Shown here piece by piece: positions 7,977-16,759 of a DNA stretch of 64,000 nt (positions within the stretch are counted from its first letter, which is position 1; each line of letters starts with the position of its first letter). Below the pieces are notes generated by a model. It saw only the letters and a program-made list of their open reading frames with translations. It made no database searches and had not been told where the DNA came from. The position numbers were made by a program, and so were the translations under genes. Source of the DNA: Stenotrophomonas bentonitica (lineage in GTDB: Bacteria; Pseudomonadota; Gammaproteobacteria; Xanthomonadales; Xanthomonadaceae). The stretch spans positions 62,001 through 126,000 of the forward strand of contig NZ_PKQP01000010.1 of NCBI RefSeq assembly GCF_002887735.1, in the 5' to 3' direction.

Positions 7977-9089
7977 ATGCTGTTCTCTCCCTATACCCGC
8001 GGCGCGCTGACGCTGCCCAACCGTATCGTGATGCCGCCGATGACCCGTTCGCGGGCCGGTGAGGGCAATGTCGCCACGCCGCTGATGGCCACTTACTACG
8101 CCCAGCGTGCCTCGGCCGGCCTGATCGTCAGCGAGGGTACCCAGATCAGCCAGCAGGGGCAGGGCTATGCCTGGACCCCGGGCATCCACGATGAGGCCCA
8201 GGTTGCCGGCTGGCGCGGCGTGACGGAGGCGGTACATGCCGCCGGCGGCCGCATCGTCGCCCAGCTCTGGCACGTTGGCCGCGTCTCCCACGTGGCCCTG
8301 CAACCGGGCGGCGCCGCGCCGGTGTCCTCGTCGGCGCTGTTGGCCGAAGGGGTCAAGGTGTTCGTCGATCCGGAGGGCCGGGGCCCGCAGAGCGGCGTCG
8401 GCGAGATGGTCCAGCACTCGATGCCGCGGGCCCTGACCAGCGAAGAGATCGCCGGCATCGTGCGCGATTACGCGACGGCCGCGCGCAATGCGATCGCCGC
8501 CGGCTTCGATGGCATCGAACTGCACGGTGCCAACGGCTATCTGATCAACCAGTTCATCGACTCCCAGGCCAACCAGCGTACCGACGGCTATGGCGGCTCG
8601 CTGCAGAACCGCCTGCGCTTCCTGCGCGAGGTGACCGCGGCGGTGGCCGCGGAGATCGGGGCCGAGCGCGTCGGTGTGCGCCTGGCGCCGCTGACCACGC
8701 TGCAGGGCGCGGTGGACGACACCCCGCAGGCGACCTACCTGGCCGCGGCGCATCTGCTGGACGAGATCGGCGTGGGCTACCTGCACATCGCCGAAGCCGA
8801 CTGGGAAGACGCCCCGGTCATGCCGGTAGCCTTCAAGGAGGCACTGCGCATGATCTATCGCGGCACGCTGATCTACGCCGGCAAGTACACCGTGGCACGC
8901 GCCGAGGAGGCGCTGGCCAAGGGGTGGGCCGACCTGATCGCCTTCGGCCGGCCGTTCATCGCCAATCCGGACCTGCCGGAGCGTCTGCAGCAGGGCCTGC
9001 CGCTGAATCCCCCGGACAAGGCCACGTTCTTCGGCGGCGGCGCGGAAGGGTTCACCGATTACCCGGTGGCGGAAACCGCCGAGGCCTGA
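7977..9089 (+). CDS. Old Yellow Enzyme family alkene reductase (NemA-like)
   Basis: This 370-residue FMN-dependent TIM-barrel enzyme reduces activated C=C bonds and N-ethylmaleimide-type electrophiles with NAD(P)H. The FMN/substrate motif HGANGYLINQF carries the active-site His and Asn, with LWHVGRVSH before it and LIAFGRPFIANPDL at the phosphate-binding end. The start at 7977 (MLFSPYTRG) is the family-typical one. It is followed by a SMAG-type palindrome and a strong terminator shared with ppsA. No adjacent NemR-type regulator is seen. Confidence 0.9.
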   Translation: MLFSPYTRGALTLPNRIVMPPMTRSRAGEGNVATPLMATYYAQRASAGLIVSEGTQISQQGQGYAWTPGIHDEAQVAGWRGVTEAVHAAGGRIVAQLWHVGRVSHVALQPGGAAPVSSSALLAEGVKVFVDPEGRGPQSGVGEMVQHSMPRALTSEEIAGIVRDYATAARNAIAAGFDGIELHGANGYLINQFIDSQANQRTDGYGGSLQNRLRFLREVTAAVAAEIGAERVGVRLAPLTTLQGAVDDTPQATYLAAAHLLDEIGVGYLHIAEADWEDAPVMPVAFKEALRMIYRGTLIYAGKYTVARAEEALAKGWADLIAFGRPFIANPDLPERLQQGLPLNPPDKATFFGGGAEGFTDYPVAETAEA

Positions 9090-9100
9090 ACGCGCAACGC

Positions 9101-9196
9101 GTAGAGCCGACCGTTGGTCGGCTGCCCTCCCATCCGACGCCGCGCATACGTGATCTGCCGCGCGATGCGCGGCAGCCGACCAACGGTCGGCTCTAC
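9101..9196. repeat. SMAG-type GTAG palindromic repeat (inverted dimer)
   Basis: Two 23-base units beginning GTAGAGCCGACC lie head to head (9101-9123 and 9174-9196). Each folds into its own hairpin through AGCCGACC and GGTCGGCT. A further perfect stem (CTGCCGCGC with GCGCGGCAG) lies at 9155-9175. GTAG at the outer ends is the hallmark of SMAG repeats in Stenotrophomonas. It sits in the convergent gap between the ene-reductase and ppsA. Confidence 0.8.
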
Positions 9197-9210
9197 CGAT
9201 GTTGCACAAA

Positions 9211-9238
9211 ACAAAACCCCGCTTGCGCGGGGTTTTGT
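9211..9238. terminator. Bidirectional intrinsic terminator
   Basis: A perfect 12-bp stem (ACAAAACCCCGC with GCGGGGTTTTGT) with a TTGC loop has an A run on one side and a T run on the other. It can therefore stop transcripts from both the ene-reductase gene and ppsA. Confidence 0.88.
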
Positions 9239-9261
9239 TCGTCATCTCAAGGCCGGGAGGA

Positions 9262-11640
9262 TCAGCCCTTGGCCTTGAGCTTGGCCAGGCGCAGCCAGGT
9301 GTCGACCACGGTGTCCGGGTTCAGCGACACCGACTCGATGCCTTCCTGCATCAGCCATTCGGCCAGGTCCGGATGATCGGACGGGCCCTGGCCGCAGATG
9401 CCGACGTACTTGCCCTTGGCACGTGCCGACTTGATCGCCATCGACAGCAGCTTCTTCACCGCCGGGTTCCGCTCGTCGAACAGGTGCGCCACGATCGAGG
9501 AGTCGCGATCCAGGCCCAGGGTGAGCTGGGTCAGGTCGTTGGAACCGATCGAGAAGCCGTCGAAGATCTCCAGGAACTCATCGGCGAGCAGTGCGTTGGA
9601 CGGCACTTCGCACATCATGATGATCTTCAGGCCGTTCTCGCCCTGCTTGAGGCCGTTCTGTTCCAGCACCTCGACGACCTTGCGGCCTTCTTCCAGGGTG
9701 CGCACGAACGGGATCATGACCCACAGGTTGTCCAGGCCCATCTCGTTGCGCACGCGCAGCACGGCCTTGCACTCCAGTGCGAAGGCGGCCGAGAAGCTCG
9801 GGTCGACATAACGGCTGGCGCCGCGGAAGCCGATCATCGGGTTCTCTTCGTGCGGCTCGTAGTTGCTGCCGCCGATCAGGTTGGCGTACTCGTTGGACTT
9901 GAAGTCCGACAGGCGCACGATCACCGGGTTCGGGGCCACCGAAGCGGTCAGGGTGGCGATGCCTTCGGCGAGGCGGCCGACGTAGAAGCTGACCGGATCC
10001 GCGTAACCGGCGATCTTCTCGTCGATCTTCTTCTTGGTCGCCGCGTCCTGGCGGTCGTACTCCAGCAGGGCGTTGGGGTGGATGCCGATGTGGCTGGCGA
10101 TGATCATTTCCAGACGCGCCAGGCCGATGCCGGCGTTCGGCAGCTGGCCGAAGTCGAAGGCGCGTTCCGGGTTGGCCACGTTCATCATGATCTTCAGCGG
10201 CGCCGGCGGCATGTTGCCCAGGTCCGTGGTGGTGCGCTCGAACTCGAGCTTGCCCTCATAGATGAAGCCGGTGTCGCCCTCGGCGCAGCTGACGGTCACT
10301 TCCTGGCCGTCCTGGATCACCTGGGTGGCGTTGCCCGAGCCGACCACGGCCGGCACGCCCAGCTCACGGGCGATGATCGCCGCGTGGCAGGTGCGGCCAC
10401 CACGGTTGGTCACGATGGCCGAGGCGCGCTTCATCACCGGCTCCCAATCGGGATCGGTCATGTCGGCGATCAGCACGTCGCCCGGCTGGACGCGGGCCAT
10501 GTCGTCCAGGGTGCGCACCACGCGGGCGGTACCGGCACCGATCTTGGCACCCACGGCGCGGCCTTCGGCCAGCACCTTGCCGTCCTTCTGGTTCAGCGCG
10601 AAGCGTTCGATCTGGGTAGCATGGCCACGCGACTTCACCGTCTCCGGGCGCGCCTGCACGATGAACAGCTTGCCGCTGACACCGTCCTTGGCCCACTCGA
10701 TATCCATCGGGCGGCCGTAATGCTTTTCGATGACCAGCGCCTGCTTGGACAGTTCCTGCACGTCCTCGTCGCTGATGGAGAACGTGCTGCGCAGTTCGGC
10801 CGGGGTGTCTTCGATGCGCACGCGCTCACCGGGGACATCCGAATACACCATGCGGATCGCCTTGCTGCCGAGCGAGCGGCGCAGGATCGCCGGCTTGCCG
10901 GCGCTCAGCGTGGGCTTGTAGACGTAGAACTCGTCGGGGTTGACCGCGCCCTGCACGACCATTTCGCCGAGGCCGAACGAAGAGGTGACGAACACCACGT
11001 CGCGGAAGCCGGACTCGGTGTCCAGGGTGAACAGCACGCCGGAGGAACCCACGCCCGAGCGCACCATCAGCTGCACCCCGGCGGACAGGAACACATCCTC
11101 GTGCTTGAAGCCGTGGTGGACGCGGTAGGCGATCGCGCGGTCGTTGTACAGCGAGGCGAACACTTCCTTGACCTTGTGCACGACATCGTCGGCGCCGGTC
11201 ACGTTGAGGAAGGTCTCCTGCTGGCCGGCGAAGGAGGCATCGGGCAGATCTTCGGCGGTGGCCGAGGAGCGCACCGCGACGGCGACATCGCCGCCGCCGT
11301 TTTCACTGCACAGCTTGGCGTAGGCGCTGCGGATGTCCTGGTCCAGTTCCGGGTGGAGCGGGGCATCGATCACCCAACCGCGGATTTCCTTGCCGGCCAG
11401 GGTCAGGGCACCGACATCTTCCACGTCCAGCGTGGCCAGCTTGTCGAAGATGCGCTTGGACAGATCGTTATGGGCGATGAAGTCCTTGAAGGCTTCAGAG
11501 GTGGTTGCATAACCGCCGGGGACAGACACCCCCAGACCGGCCAGGTTGCCGATCATTTCGCCAAGCGACGAATTCTTGCCGCCTACGCGGGCCAGGTCGG
11601 CCAGGCGCAGTTCGTGCAACCACAGGATGTTCTCGTTCAA
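9262..11640 (-). CDS. ppsA: Phosphoenolpyruvate synthase
   Basis: The 792-residue enzyme converts pyruvate and ATP to phosphoenolpyruvate, AMP and phosphate in gluconeogenesis. It starts [13 protein letters not shown], has the ATP-grasp domain with [11 protein letters not shown], the phospho-histidine loop [15 protein letters not shown] near residue 420, and the C-terminal PEP-binding domain ending [13 protein letters not shown]. The divergent gene at 11784 encodes its kinase/pyrophosphorylase regulator, which acts on the Thr in the GGRTCH loop. Length and motifs are normal. Confidence 0.97.
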   Translation of the reverse strand: MNENILWLHELRLADLARVGGKNSSLGEMIGNLAGLGVSVPGGYATTSEAFKDFIAHNDLSKRIFDKLATLDVEDVGALTLAGKEIRGWVIDAPLHPELDQDIRSAYAKLCSENGGGDVAVAVRSSATAEDLPDASFAGQQETFLNVTGADDVVHKVKEVFASLYNDRAIAYRVHHGFKHEDVFLSAGVQLMVRSGVGSSGVLFTLDTESGFRDVVFVTSSFGLGEMVVQGAVNPDEFYVYKPTLSAGKPAILRRSLGSKAIRMVYSDVPGERVRIEDTPAELRSTFSISDEDVQELSKQALVIEKHYGRPMDIEWAKDGVSGKLFIVQARPETVKSRGHATQIERFALNQKDGKVLAEGRAVGAKIGAGTARVVRTLDDMARVQPGDVLIADMTDPDWEPVMKRASAIVTNRGGRTCHAAIIARELGVPAVVGSGNATQVIQDGQEVTVSCAEGDTGFIYEGKLEFERTTTDLGNMPPAPLKIMMNVANPERAFDFGQLPNAGIGLARLEMIIASHIGIHPNALLEYDRQDAATKKKIDEKIAGYADPVSFYVGRLAEGIATLTASVAPNPVIVRLSDFKSNEYANLIGGSNYEPHEENPMIGFRGASRYVDPSFSAAFALECKAVLRVRNEMGLDNLWVMIPFVRTLEEGRKVVEVLEQNGLKQGENGLKIIMMCEVPSNALLADEFLEIFDGFSIGSNDLTQLTLGLDRDSSIVAHLFDERNPAVKKLLSMAIKSARAKGKYVGICGQGPSDHPDLAEWLMQEGIESVSLNPDTVVDTWLRLAKLKAKG

Positions 11641-11783
11641 GCGCGATGCTCCGTTTGGCCATCGCCCGAGGCGGGCTGGATGGCCACGTCCGTAGGAAGA
11701 AGCCGATATGATGCCGGGCAGACCGCTGTCGGCACAAGCTTGTATCGACAGCCTTTTTAAGCTTCGGAGGGGGTAAAAGCCGT

Positions 11784-12605
11784 ATGTCGACGATCCGACC
11801 GGTGTTCTACGTGTCCGATGGAACCGGTATCACCGCTGAAACCATTGGGCATAGCCTCCTGACCCAGTTCTCCGGGTTCAGCTTCATCACCGACCGGATG
11901 TCGTTCATCGATGATCCGGAAAAAGCGCGCGAAGCCTGTGAAAGGATCCGTGCAGCGGGCGAGCGGTACCAGGTCCGGCCCATCGTGGTCAGTTCCTGCG
12001 TGGACAGCGGGCTGAGCATCATCCTGGCCGAAAGCGGCGGATTGATGCTGGATGTGTTCGCGCCCTTCATCGAGCCGCTGGAGCGGGAACTGGCCGTCAA
12101 CCGGCATTCCCGGGTCGGCCAGGCGCACGGCATGGTGGACTTCGAGACCTACCACCGCCGCATCAACGCGATGAATTTCGCGCTGACCCATGACGACGGC
12201 ATCGCCATCAACTACGACGATGCCGACGTGATCCTGGTGGCCGTCTCCCGGGCCGGCAAGACCCCGACCTGCATCTACCTGGCCCTGCATTACGGGGTTC
12301 GCGCCGCCAATTACCCGCTGACCGACGAGGACCTGGAGCAGGATCGCCTGCCACCACGCCTGCGCCCGTACCGGAAAAAGCTGTTTGGGCTGACCATCGA
12401 CCCGGACCGCCTGCAGCAGATCCGCCAGGAGCGTCGCCCGAACTCGCGCTACGCCAACCTGGAGACCTGCCGCCGCGAGGTCGCCGCCGCCGAGACCATG
12501 TTCCGGATGGAGCGGATCCCGACCCTGAGCACCACCCATACCTCGATCGAGGAGATCTCGAGCAAGGTACTGGGCACCCTGGGGCTGCAGCGCGAGATGT
12601 ATTGA
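11784..12605 (+). CDS. ppsR: PEP synthase regulatory protein (bifunctional kinase/pyrophosphorylase)
   Basis: The 273-residue DUF299-family protein uses ADP to phosphorylate PEP synthase and phosphate to reactivate it. It begins [16 protein letters not shown] and carries the P-loop [12 protein letters not shown] near residue 155, with the [10 protein letters not shown] segment after it. GGAGGGGG upstream supports ATG 11784. It is divergent from ppsA with a 143-base spacer that must contain both promoters. A strong hairpin follows at 12612. Confidence 0.95.
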   Translation: MSTIRPVFYVSDGTGITAETIGHSLLTQFSGFSFITDRMSFIDDPEKAREACERIRAAGERYQVRPIVVSSCVDSGLSIILAESGGLMLDVFAPFIEPLERELAVNRHSRVGQAHGMVDFETYHRRINAMNFALTHDDGIAINYDDADVILVAVSRAGKTPTCIYLALHYGVRAANYPLTDEDLEQDRLPPRLRPYRKKLFGLTIDPDRLQQIRQERRPNSRYANLETCRREVAAAETMFRMERIPTLSTTHTSIEEISSKVLGTLGLQREMY

Positions 12606-12611
12606 TTCGGC

Positions 12612-12638
12612 GCGCCCCCTTGAACAGCAAGGGGGCGC
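12612..12638 (+). terminator. Intrinsic terminator after ppsR
   Basis: A 10-bp perfect stem (GCGCCCCCTT with AAGGGGGCGC) and a 7-base loop, followed by a short T-rich stretch (TTCCTTC), lies directly after the ppsR stop. Confidence 0.75.
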
Positions 12639-12750
12639 TTCCTTCGTCCCGGGCCGGGGCTGCCCTGCGTCCGTGAACCGGTTGCGGGCCGCCCCTTTGG
12701 CCGGCGTGGTACCGCCCCCACGTTGGGAGATCAACGTGTAGGATCGACCC

Positions 12751-13260
12751 ATGGCCCAGGCATCGCCCCGTATCGAACGCATTCCCCGGCTCAGCCGCCT
12801 GAGCTGGCTGATGGGCCTGTACGCCGAGAACTACCAGCACCTGGTGCGCCTGTTCGCACCGGCCGAGCTCGTCCCCGGCAGCTACGTCTCCTCGATCGGC
12901 GATGGGCTGGATGTGCGCCTGGACGTCATCGAGTGCCACCGCTATACGGTGGAGCTGCGCCTGACCTACGACTTCGCCGACCCGGTCACCGGGCAGCCGG
13001 ATCCTTCGGCCTATGTGCGCCTGTATCGTGACGCCCGCCAGGCCGAGACCACGCATTGCTACGTCGGCCGCCGCTGGCAGGACGTGGTGGGGATGTACCC
13101 GCCGCCGGCCGAGCTGATCAGCCACCGCATGCGGATGAACACCTTCCTCGGCAAATGGCTGGAATACCTGGCCGAACGCGGCCACGGCGTGGCCACGCTG
13201 CGCCGCGATGGCGAGGTGGCTGCACCGGCCGACGCGCGCCGCACCAGCCTGGTGCCCTGA
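12751..13260 (+). CDS. DUF1249 family protein (YqiB-like)
   Basis: This 169-residue cytosolic protein resembles the YqiB/DUF1249 family: an N-terminal YAENYQHLVRLF segment, a central beta-rich part (VELRLTYDFAD, YVRLYRDARQAE) and a C-terminal helix with NTFLGKWLEYL. No catalytic motif is apparent and the family has no firm function. In many proteobacteria such genes sit near NUDIX or cpdA genes; here a NUDIX gene follows within 60 bases, so they may be co-transcribed. Confidence 0.8.
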   Translation: MAQASPRIERIPRLSRLSWLMGLYAENYQHLVRLFAPAELVPGSYVSSIGDGLDVRLDVIECHRYTVELRLTYDFADPVTGQPDPSAYVRLYRDARQAETTHCYVGRRWQDVVGMYPPPAELISHRMRMNTFLGKWLEYLAERGHGVATLRRDGEVAAPADARRTSLVP

Positions 13261-13316
13261 GCCGCCGCCTGGCGGATCACGCATAATCGGGGTCTGTGTT
13301 CCCGAGCGTGTGCGAA

Positions 13317-13805
13317 ATGCCCTATACCCCCATCGTGGCCACCTTGGGCTACGTGCTGTCCGCCGACGGCAAGCAAGTGCTGATGATCCACCGCAACGCC
13401 CGCCCCGGTGACCTGCACCTGGGCAAGTACAACGGGCTGGGCGGCAAGATGGAGCGCGATGAAGACGCCGCGGCCTGCATGCGCCGCGAAATCCGCGAGG
13501 AGGCCGGCATCGAGTGCGGGACCATGCGCCTGCGCGGCACGATCAGCTGGCCGGGTTTCGGCAGGAACGGTGAGGACTGGTTCGGCTTCGTGTTCGTCAT
13601 CGATGACTTCACCGGCACGCCGCTGACCTCCAACCCGGAGGGCACACTGGAGTGGGTGGACGTGGACAAGATCGACGGCCTGCCGCTGTGGGAAGGCGAC
13701 CGCAGCTTCCTGCCGCTGGTCTTCGACGATGAGCCGCGCGCCTTCCATGGCGTGATGCCGTACCGCGATGGCGCCATGGAATCCTGGAGCTACACCCGGC
13801 TGTAG
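13317..13805 (+). CDS. NUDIX hydrolase (MutT-like nucleoside triphosphate pyrophosphatase)
   Basis: The 162-residue protein has a complete NUDIX box (GGKMERDEDAAACMRREIRE then EAGI), which binds the metal for diphosphate cleavage. The flanks (ATLGYVLSADGKQVLMIHR and the WPGFGRNGEDWFGFVF strand) fit 8-oxo-dGTP or oxidised purine nucleotide hydrolases. The ATG at 13317 starts the conserved MPYTPIVATLGY; a GTG at 13296 would add seven residues. The TAG stop lies inside the GTAG end of a palindromic repeat. Confidence 0.88.
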   Translation: MPYTPIVATLGYVLSADGKQVLMIHRNARPGDLHLGKYNGLGGKMERDEDAAACMRREIREEAGIECGTMRLRGTISWPGFGRNGEDWFGFVFVIDDFTGTPLTSNPEGTLEWVDVDKIDGLPLWEGDRSFLPLVFDDEPRAFHGVMPYRDGAMESWSYTRL

Positions 13806-13877
13806 TGCCGGCCGCTGGGCGGCAACCCATGAACGGTGGTGCATGCGCCCGTAATGCCCGCCAGCAGTCGGCACTAC
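13802..13877. repeat. SMAG-type GTAG palindrome providing both flanking stop codons
   Basis: Two inverted units (GTAGTGCCGGCCGCTGGGC at 13802 and its approximate complement ending in CGGCACTAC at 13877) form a dimer. The TAG of the left GTAG is the stop of the NUDIX gene. The TAG of the right GTAG, read on the minus strand, is the stop of the methyltransferase gene. It fills the whole convergent gap. Confidence 0.78.
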
Positions 13878-14518
13878 CTGCGGGCGAGCAGCAGGTGGAA
13901 ATGCTTGCTGACCTCGCGCCCGTCGTTGCTGCGCCCGGTTTCGTGATGGGCGCGCCAGCCCTGTACGGTCAATCCAGCGCTGCGCAGGGCCTGCTCGACC
14001 TCGGCCAGCTCGTGCAGGTGGAACCCATGCGCAGTGAACGGCAGCGTGCGCATGAAAGCGGCATCGCCGAACGCCAGGCAGAGCCGGCCGCCGGGGCGCA
14101 GCACGCGCGCCAGCTCGGCGAACGGAAATTTCAGTTCGTCCCAGAAGTACAGCGTGTTCACTGCCAGCGCCGCATCGATGCAGGCCGTATCCAGGGGCAG
14201 GGCGTGGGCATCGCCTAGGTGGACCTCGGCACGATCCTGAAGTCCATGCATGGCCAGCACCGCGGTGCCCGCCTCGACCATCGCCGCTGAAACATCGACG
14301 CCCACATAGCGGCTGTGCGGTGTACGCAACAGATCGGGTGCGAAGGCTGCATTGCCCGGGCCGATCTCCAGGACCTGTTCGCCGGGGGTGACTGACAGCA
14401 GGGCGATGGCGGCCCGGTTGAGGTCGCCGTTGCTGCGGTTCATCGATTCGGCCACGACGAGCGCGTGCTCACCGTGCGGGTGGCGCAACTGGGCGGCCAG
14501 ATGGTCGGGGGAAAGCAC
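13874..14518 (-). CDS. Class I SAM-dependent methyltransferase
   Basis: The protein (about 214 residues) has a Rossmann-type methyltransferase core: motif I VLEIGPGNAAFAPDLL, an acidic end of strand 2 (YVGVDVSAAMVE), GDAHALPL, and the post-motif LARVLRPGGRLCLAFGD. It resembles UbiE/Methyltransf_11 enzymes acting on small molecules; the substrate is not predictable. The start chosen is GTG 14518, 8 bases after AGGAG; a longer ATG start at 14569 lacks a site. It is convergent with the NUDIX gene and shares a repeat with it as stop. Confidence 0.75.
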   Translation of the reverse strand: MLSPDHLAAQLRHPHGEHALVVAESMNRSNGDLNRAAIALLSVTPGEQVLEIGPGNAAFAPDLLRTPHSRYVGVDVSAAMVEAGTAVLAMHGLQDRAEVHLGDAHALPLDTACIDAALAVNTLYFWDELKFPFAELARVLRPGGRLCLAFGDAAFMRTLPFTAHGFHLHELAEVEQALRSAGLTVQGWRAHHETGRSNDGREVSKHFHLLLARR

Positions 14519-14684
14519 GCGCAAGACTCCTGTCGGTGGGCGGCAGGACCTGGCGGCGGCGGAGTCCATCCACCAGCTTAGCCCACTGGTGGCACCGATG
14601 GGCGCGCGTGTGAAAAGGGATCGCCCCGCAGCAATGAGGATCGGTGATCAAGAAATCACCATCGTCGCGTCTACTGAGATTGAG

Positions 14685-14730
14685 TTGTCCACAGGGGGTG
14701 TGGATGACTCGTGGGCAAGTTTGTGGATAA
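14685..14730. promoter_or_regulatory. Cluster of three DnaA-box-like sites upstream of pssA
   Basis: Three 9-mers lie within 46 bases: TTGTCCACA (14685-14693), the inverse of TCATCCACA (14699-14707), and a perfect inverse TTATCCACA (14722-14730). The gap 14570-14901 between the methyltransferase and pssA holds no convincing gene, so this cluster is its main visible content. It may bind DnaA to control pssA or to titrate DnaA. Confidence 0.5.
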
Positions 14731-14901
14731 GCCGCGTCGGCCCCCGCCGGTACTCGCTGTCAAGATGGGTGGCCAAAAATTCACCGCAGGTCGTGCTGGC
14801 GTGAACGGCGCGGCAAGGCTGGAGTACGGTGGCGTAGGGAACGCTGTCCCGGCGCGGGCCGCTCGCGGTACTCTCTTGCGATTGCCGCCACCTGATCCTT
14901 C

Positions 14902-15516
14902 ATGAAACGTCACTTCTCGATGTTGCGCGAGTTCCACCTGGCCGACTGGTTCACCCTGGCCAACGCGTTCTGTGGCACCGGGGCGGTCTTTGCCGCCATG
15001 CGCTATCTGCAGGATGGCGAACGCAGCTATCTGCTGTTCGGCATGGCCCTGATCCCCTTGGCCTTCATTTTTGATGCGCTGGACGGGCGCATCGCGCGCT
15101 GGCGCAAGTCCAGCTCCACGCTGGGCCGTGAGCTGGATTCGCTGTCGGACATCATTTCCTTCGGTGTCGCCCCGGCCGCACTGGCCTACGCCTGCGGCAT
15201 GCAGGGCGGCTGGGACTGGCTGGTGCTGAGCTACTTCGTCTGCTGCGGCGTCAGCCGCCTGGCCCGCTACAACGTGACCGCCGAAGCACTGGCTGGCGAG
15301 GGCGACAAGGTGCCGTACTTCGAAGGCACCCCGATCCCGACCAGCCTGGCGCTGGTGGTGGTGCTGGCCGTGGCGGCGAGCGTCGGGGCCACCGGCGCGG
15401 ACCTGTGGCTGGGCCAGTGGCAGTTGGGCCCGTGGCAGCTGCACCCGCTGGTGCTGCTGTTCGCGCTGTCCGGCTCGCTGATGATCAGCAAGACCCTGCG
15501 CATCCCCAAGCCGTGA
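14902..15516 (+). CDS. pssA: CDP-diacylglycerol-serine O-phosphatidyltransferase
   Basis: This 204-residue membrane enzyme makes phosphatidylserine, the precursor of phosphatidylethanolamine. The CDP-alcohol phosphotransferase signature is visible as DALDGRIAR then GRELDSLSD, with the paired Asp residues, in the first half. Several hydrophobic segments follow. Its size and motif match the membrane-integral (type II, Bacillus-like) PssA rather than the large E. coli enzyme. It is followed 50 bases later by phaE. Confidence 0.93.
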   Translation: MKRHFSMLREFHLADWFTLANAFCGTGAVFAAMRYLQDGERSYLLFGMALIPLAFIFDALDGRIARWRKSSSTLGRELDSLSDIISFGVAPAALAYACGMQGGWDWLVLSYFVCCGVSRLARYNVTAEALAGEGDKVPYFEGTPIPTSLALVVVLAVAASVGATGADLWLGQWQLGPWQLHPLVLLFALSGSLMISKTLRIPKP

Positions 15517-15568
15517 GGCACGGCAGCGCGGCATTGCTATCATCGTTTCCCGAGACGGGAGGACGGTC

Positions 15569-16759
15569 ATGACCACGGCGGGCAGCGGCAGCGGCGCAGG
15601 CGATGTGGAAGCCCTGGCGCGGCAGTATTTCAGTGCCTGGGGCGATGCCCTGCGGCACGCTGCGGCACCGCCTGGCCACACCGCCGGCCCCGAGGCGCAA
15701 GGCAACTGGCAGCAGGCGATCGACTGGTGGGCACAGATGATGCCCAACGCAGCCAGCAGCCCGGCCGACGAGGCCGTGCACCGCTTCCGTGAACAGGCCG
15801 GTGGCTGGTACGGCACCATGCAGCAGGTGGCCGCGCAGTTTGCTGACCGCGATACCACCAGCGCCGACGTCGCGCAGGCGTGGCGCACGGCGGTGCTGGG
15901 GCAGGGCGACGGGCTGCTGCAGTGGATGCTGCAGGGCGCCCGCGGACATACCCAGGCCGAGGAGCCGGATCTGCTGCAGCTGTTGGAAACCCTGCAGCGC
16001 CAGCTCGGTCCGTGGCTGCAAAGCCCGGCATTTGGTCCCGGCCGTGAGCACCAGGCCCGCTGGCAGGCGCTGTTGCGGGCCCAGCAGGACTACCAGGCGC
16101 ACTCGCGCGATTACGTGGATCAGATCAAGCAGGCGCTGGAGGATGCATTCACCCTGTTCGAGCAGCGCCTGGCCGAGCACGAACAGCCGGGCAACCAGCT
16201 GACCAGCGCGCGGGCGATGTTCGATCTGTGGATCGATGCGGCCGAGGAGGCGTATGCGAAGGTCGCGCTGTCCGAGCCGTTCCAGGCGGTGTACGCCTCG
16301 CTGGGCAATGCCCAGATGCGGCTGCGCGCGGCCACCCAGCAGGAGATCGAACGGCTGACCGAGAGCTTCGGGCTGCCGACGCGCACGGAAATGGATGCGG
16401 CACACCGCCGCATCGCCGAGTTGGAGCGGCTGGTGCGGCGCATGGCCGGCGGCGCAGGCGATGGCAGGCCCGCCACCCGGCCGGCCGCCTCGAAGAAGGC
16501 AGCTCCGACGAAGGCAGCTCCGGAGAAAGCAGCTCCGAATAAGGCAGCTCCGAATAAGGCAGCTCCGGAGAAGTCCGCTCCGAAGAAGTCCGCTCCGACG
16601 CAGGCAGCCGCGAAGCAGGCAGCCCCGAAGAAGGCGGCACCAGAACAGAGCAAGGCACCCAAGACGGCGGAAGCGGCTAAAGCCGCGAAAACCACGAAAG
16701 CCGCTACAGCCACCCAACCGGTGAAGGCCGCCGCCAAACCCCGGAAACGCAGCGCATGA
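15569..16759 (+). CDS. phaE: Class III polyhydroxyalkanoate synthase subunit PhaE
   Basis: This 396-residue protein is the non-catalytic partner of PhaC. The N-terminal three quarters is helical and Gln/Trp/Asp-rich, with the PhaE-typical FDLWIDAAEEAYAKVALSEPFQ segment near residue 215 and a predicted coiled coil before residue 290. The last 90 or so residues form a Lys/Ala/Pro-rich tail of repeated KAAP and KSAP units, unusual for PhaE and similar to phasin or histone-like tails. GGAGGA precedes the start. The stop overlaps the phaC start by 4 bases. Confidence 0.88.
   Translation: MTTAGSGSGAGDVEALARQYFSAWGDALRHAAAPPGHTAGPEAQGNWQQAIDWWAQMMPNAASSPADEAVHRFREQAGGWYGTMQQVAAQFADRDTTSADVAQAWRTAVLGQGDGLLQWMLQGARGHTQAEEPDLLQLLETLQRQLGPWLQSPAFGPGREHQARWQALLRAQQDYQAHSRDYVDQIKQALEDAFTLFEQRLAEHEQPGNQLTSARAMFDLWIDAAEEAYAKVALSEPFQAVYASLGNAQMRLRAATQQEIERLTESFGLPTRTEMDAAHRRIAELERLVRRMAGGAGDGRPATRPAASKKAAPTKAAPEKAAPNKAAPNKAAPEKSAPKKSAPTQAAAKQAAPKKAAPEQSKAPKTAEAAKAAKTTKAATATQPVKAAAKPRKRSA
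16494..16623 (+). repeat. 15-base coding repeats in the phaE tail
   Basis: About nine near-identical 15-base units (AAGGCAGCTCCG plus a variable codon) run in tandem and encode KAAPx pentapeptides. Variants with GTCCGCT give KSAPx. Such arrays can change copy number by slippage. Confidence 0.75.

Noticed and set aside
9199..11760. Very long plus-strand open frame (853 codons) opposite ppsA
   Set aside because: It is the antisense shadow of ppsA in GC-rich DNA, His/Gln/Val/Ala/Asp-rich with no domain; ppsA is certain.
14711..14905. 64-codon frame ending in an ATGA overlap with pssA
   Set aside because: Coupling looks attractive, but it starts with GTG inside the DnaA-box cluster, has no ribosome site and atypical composition.
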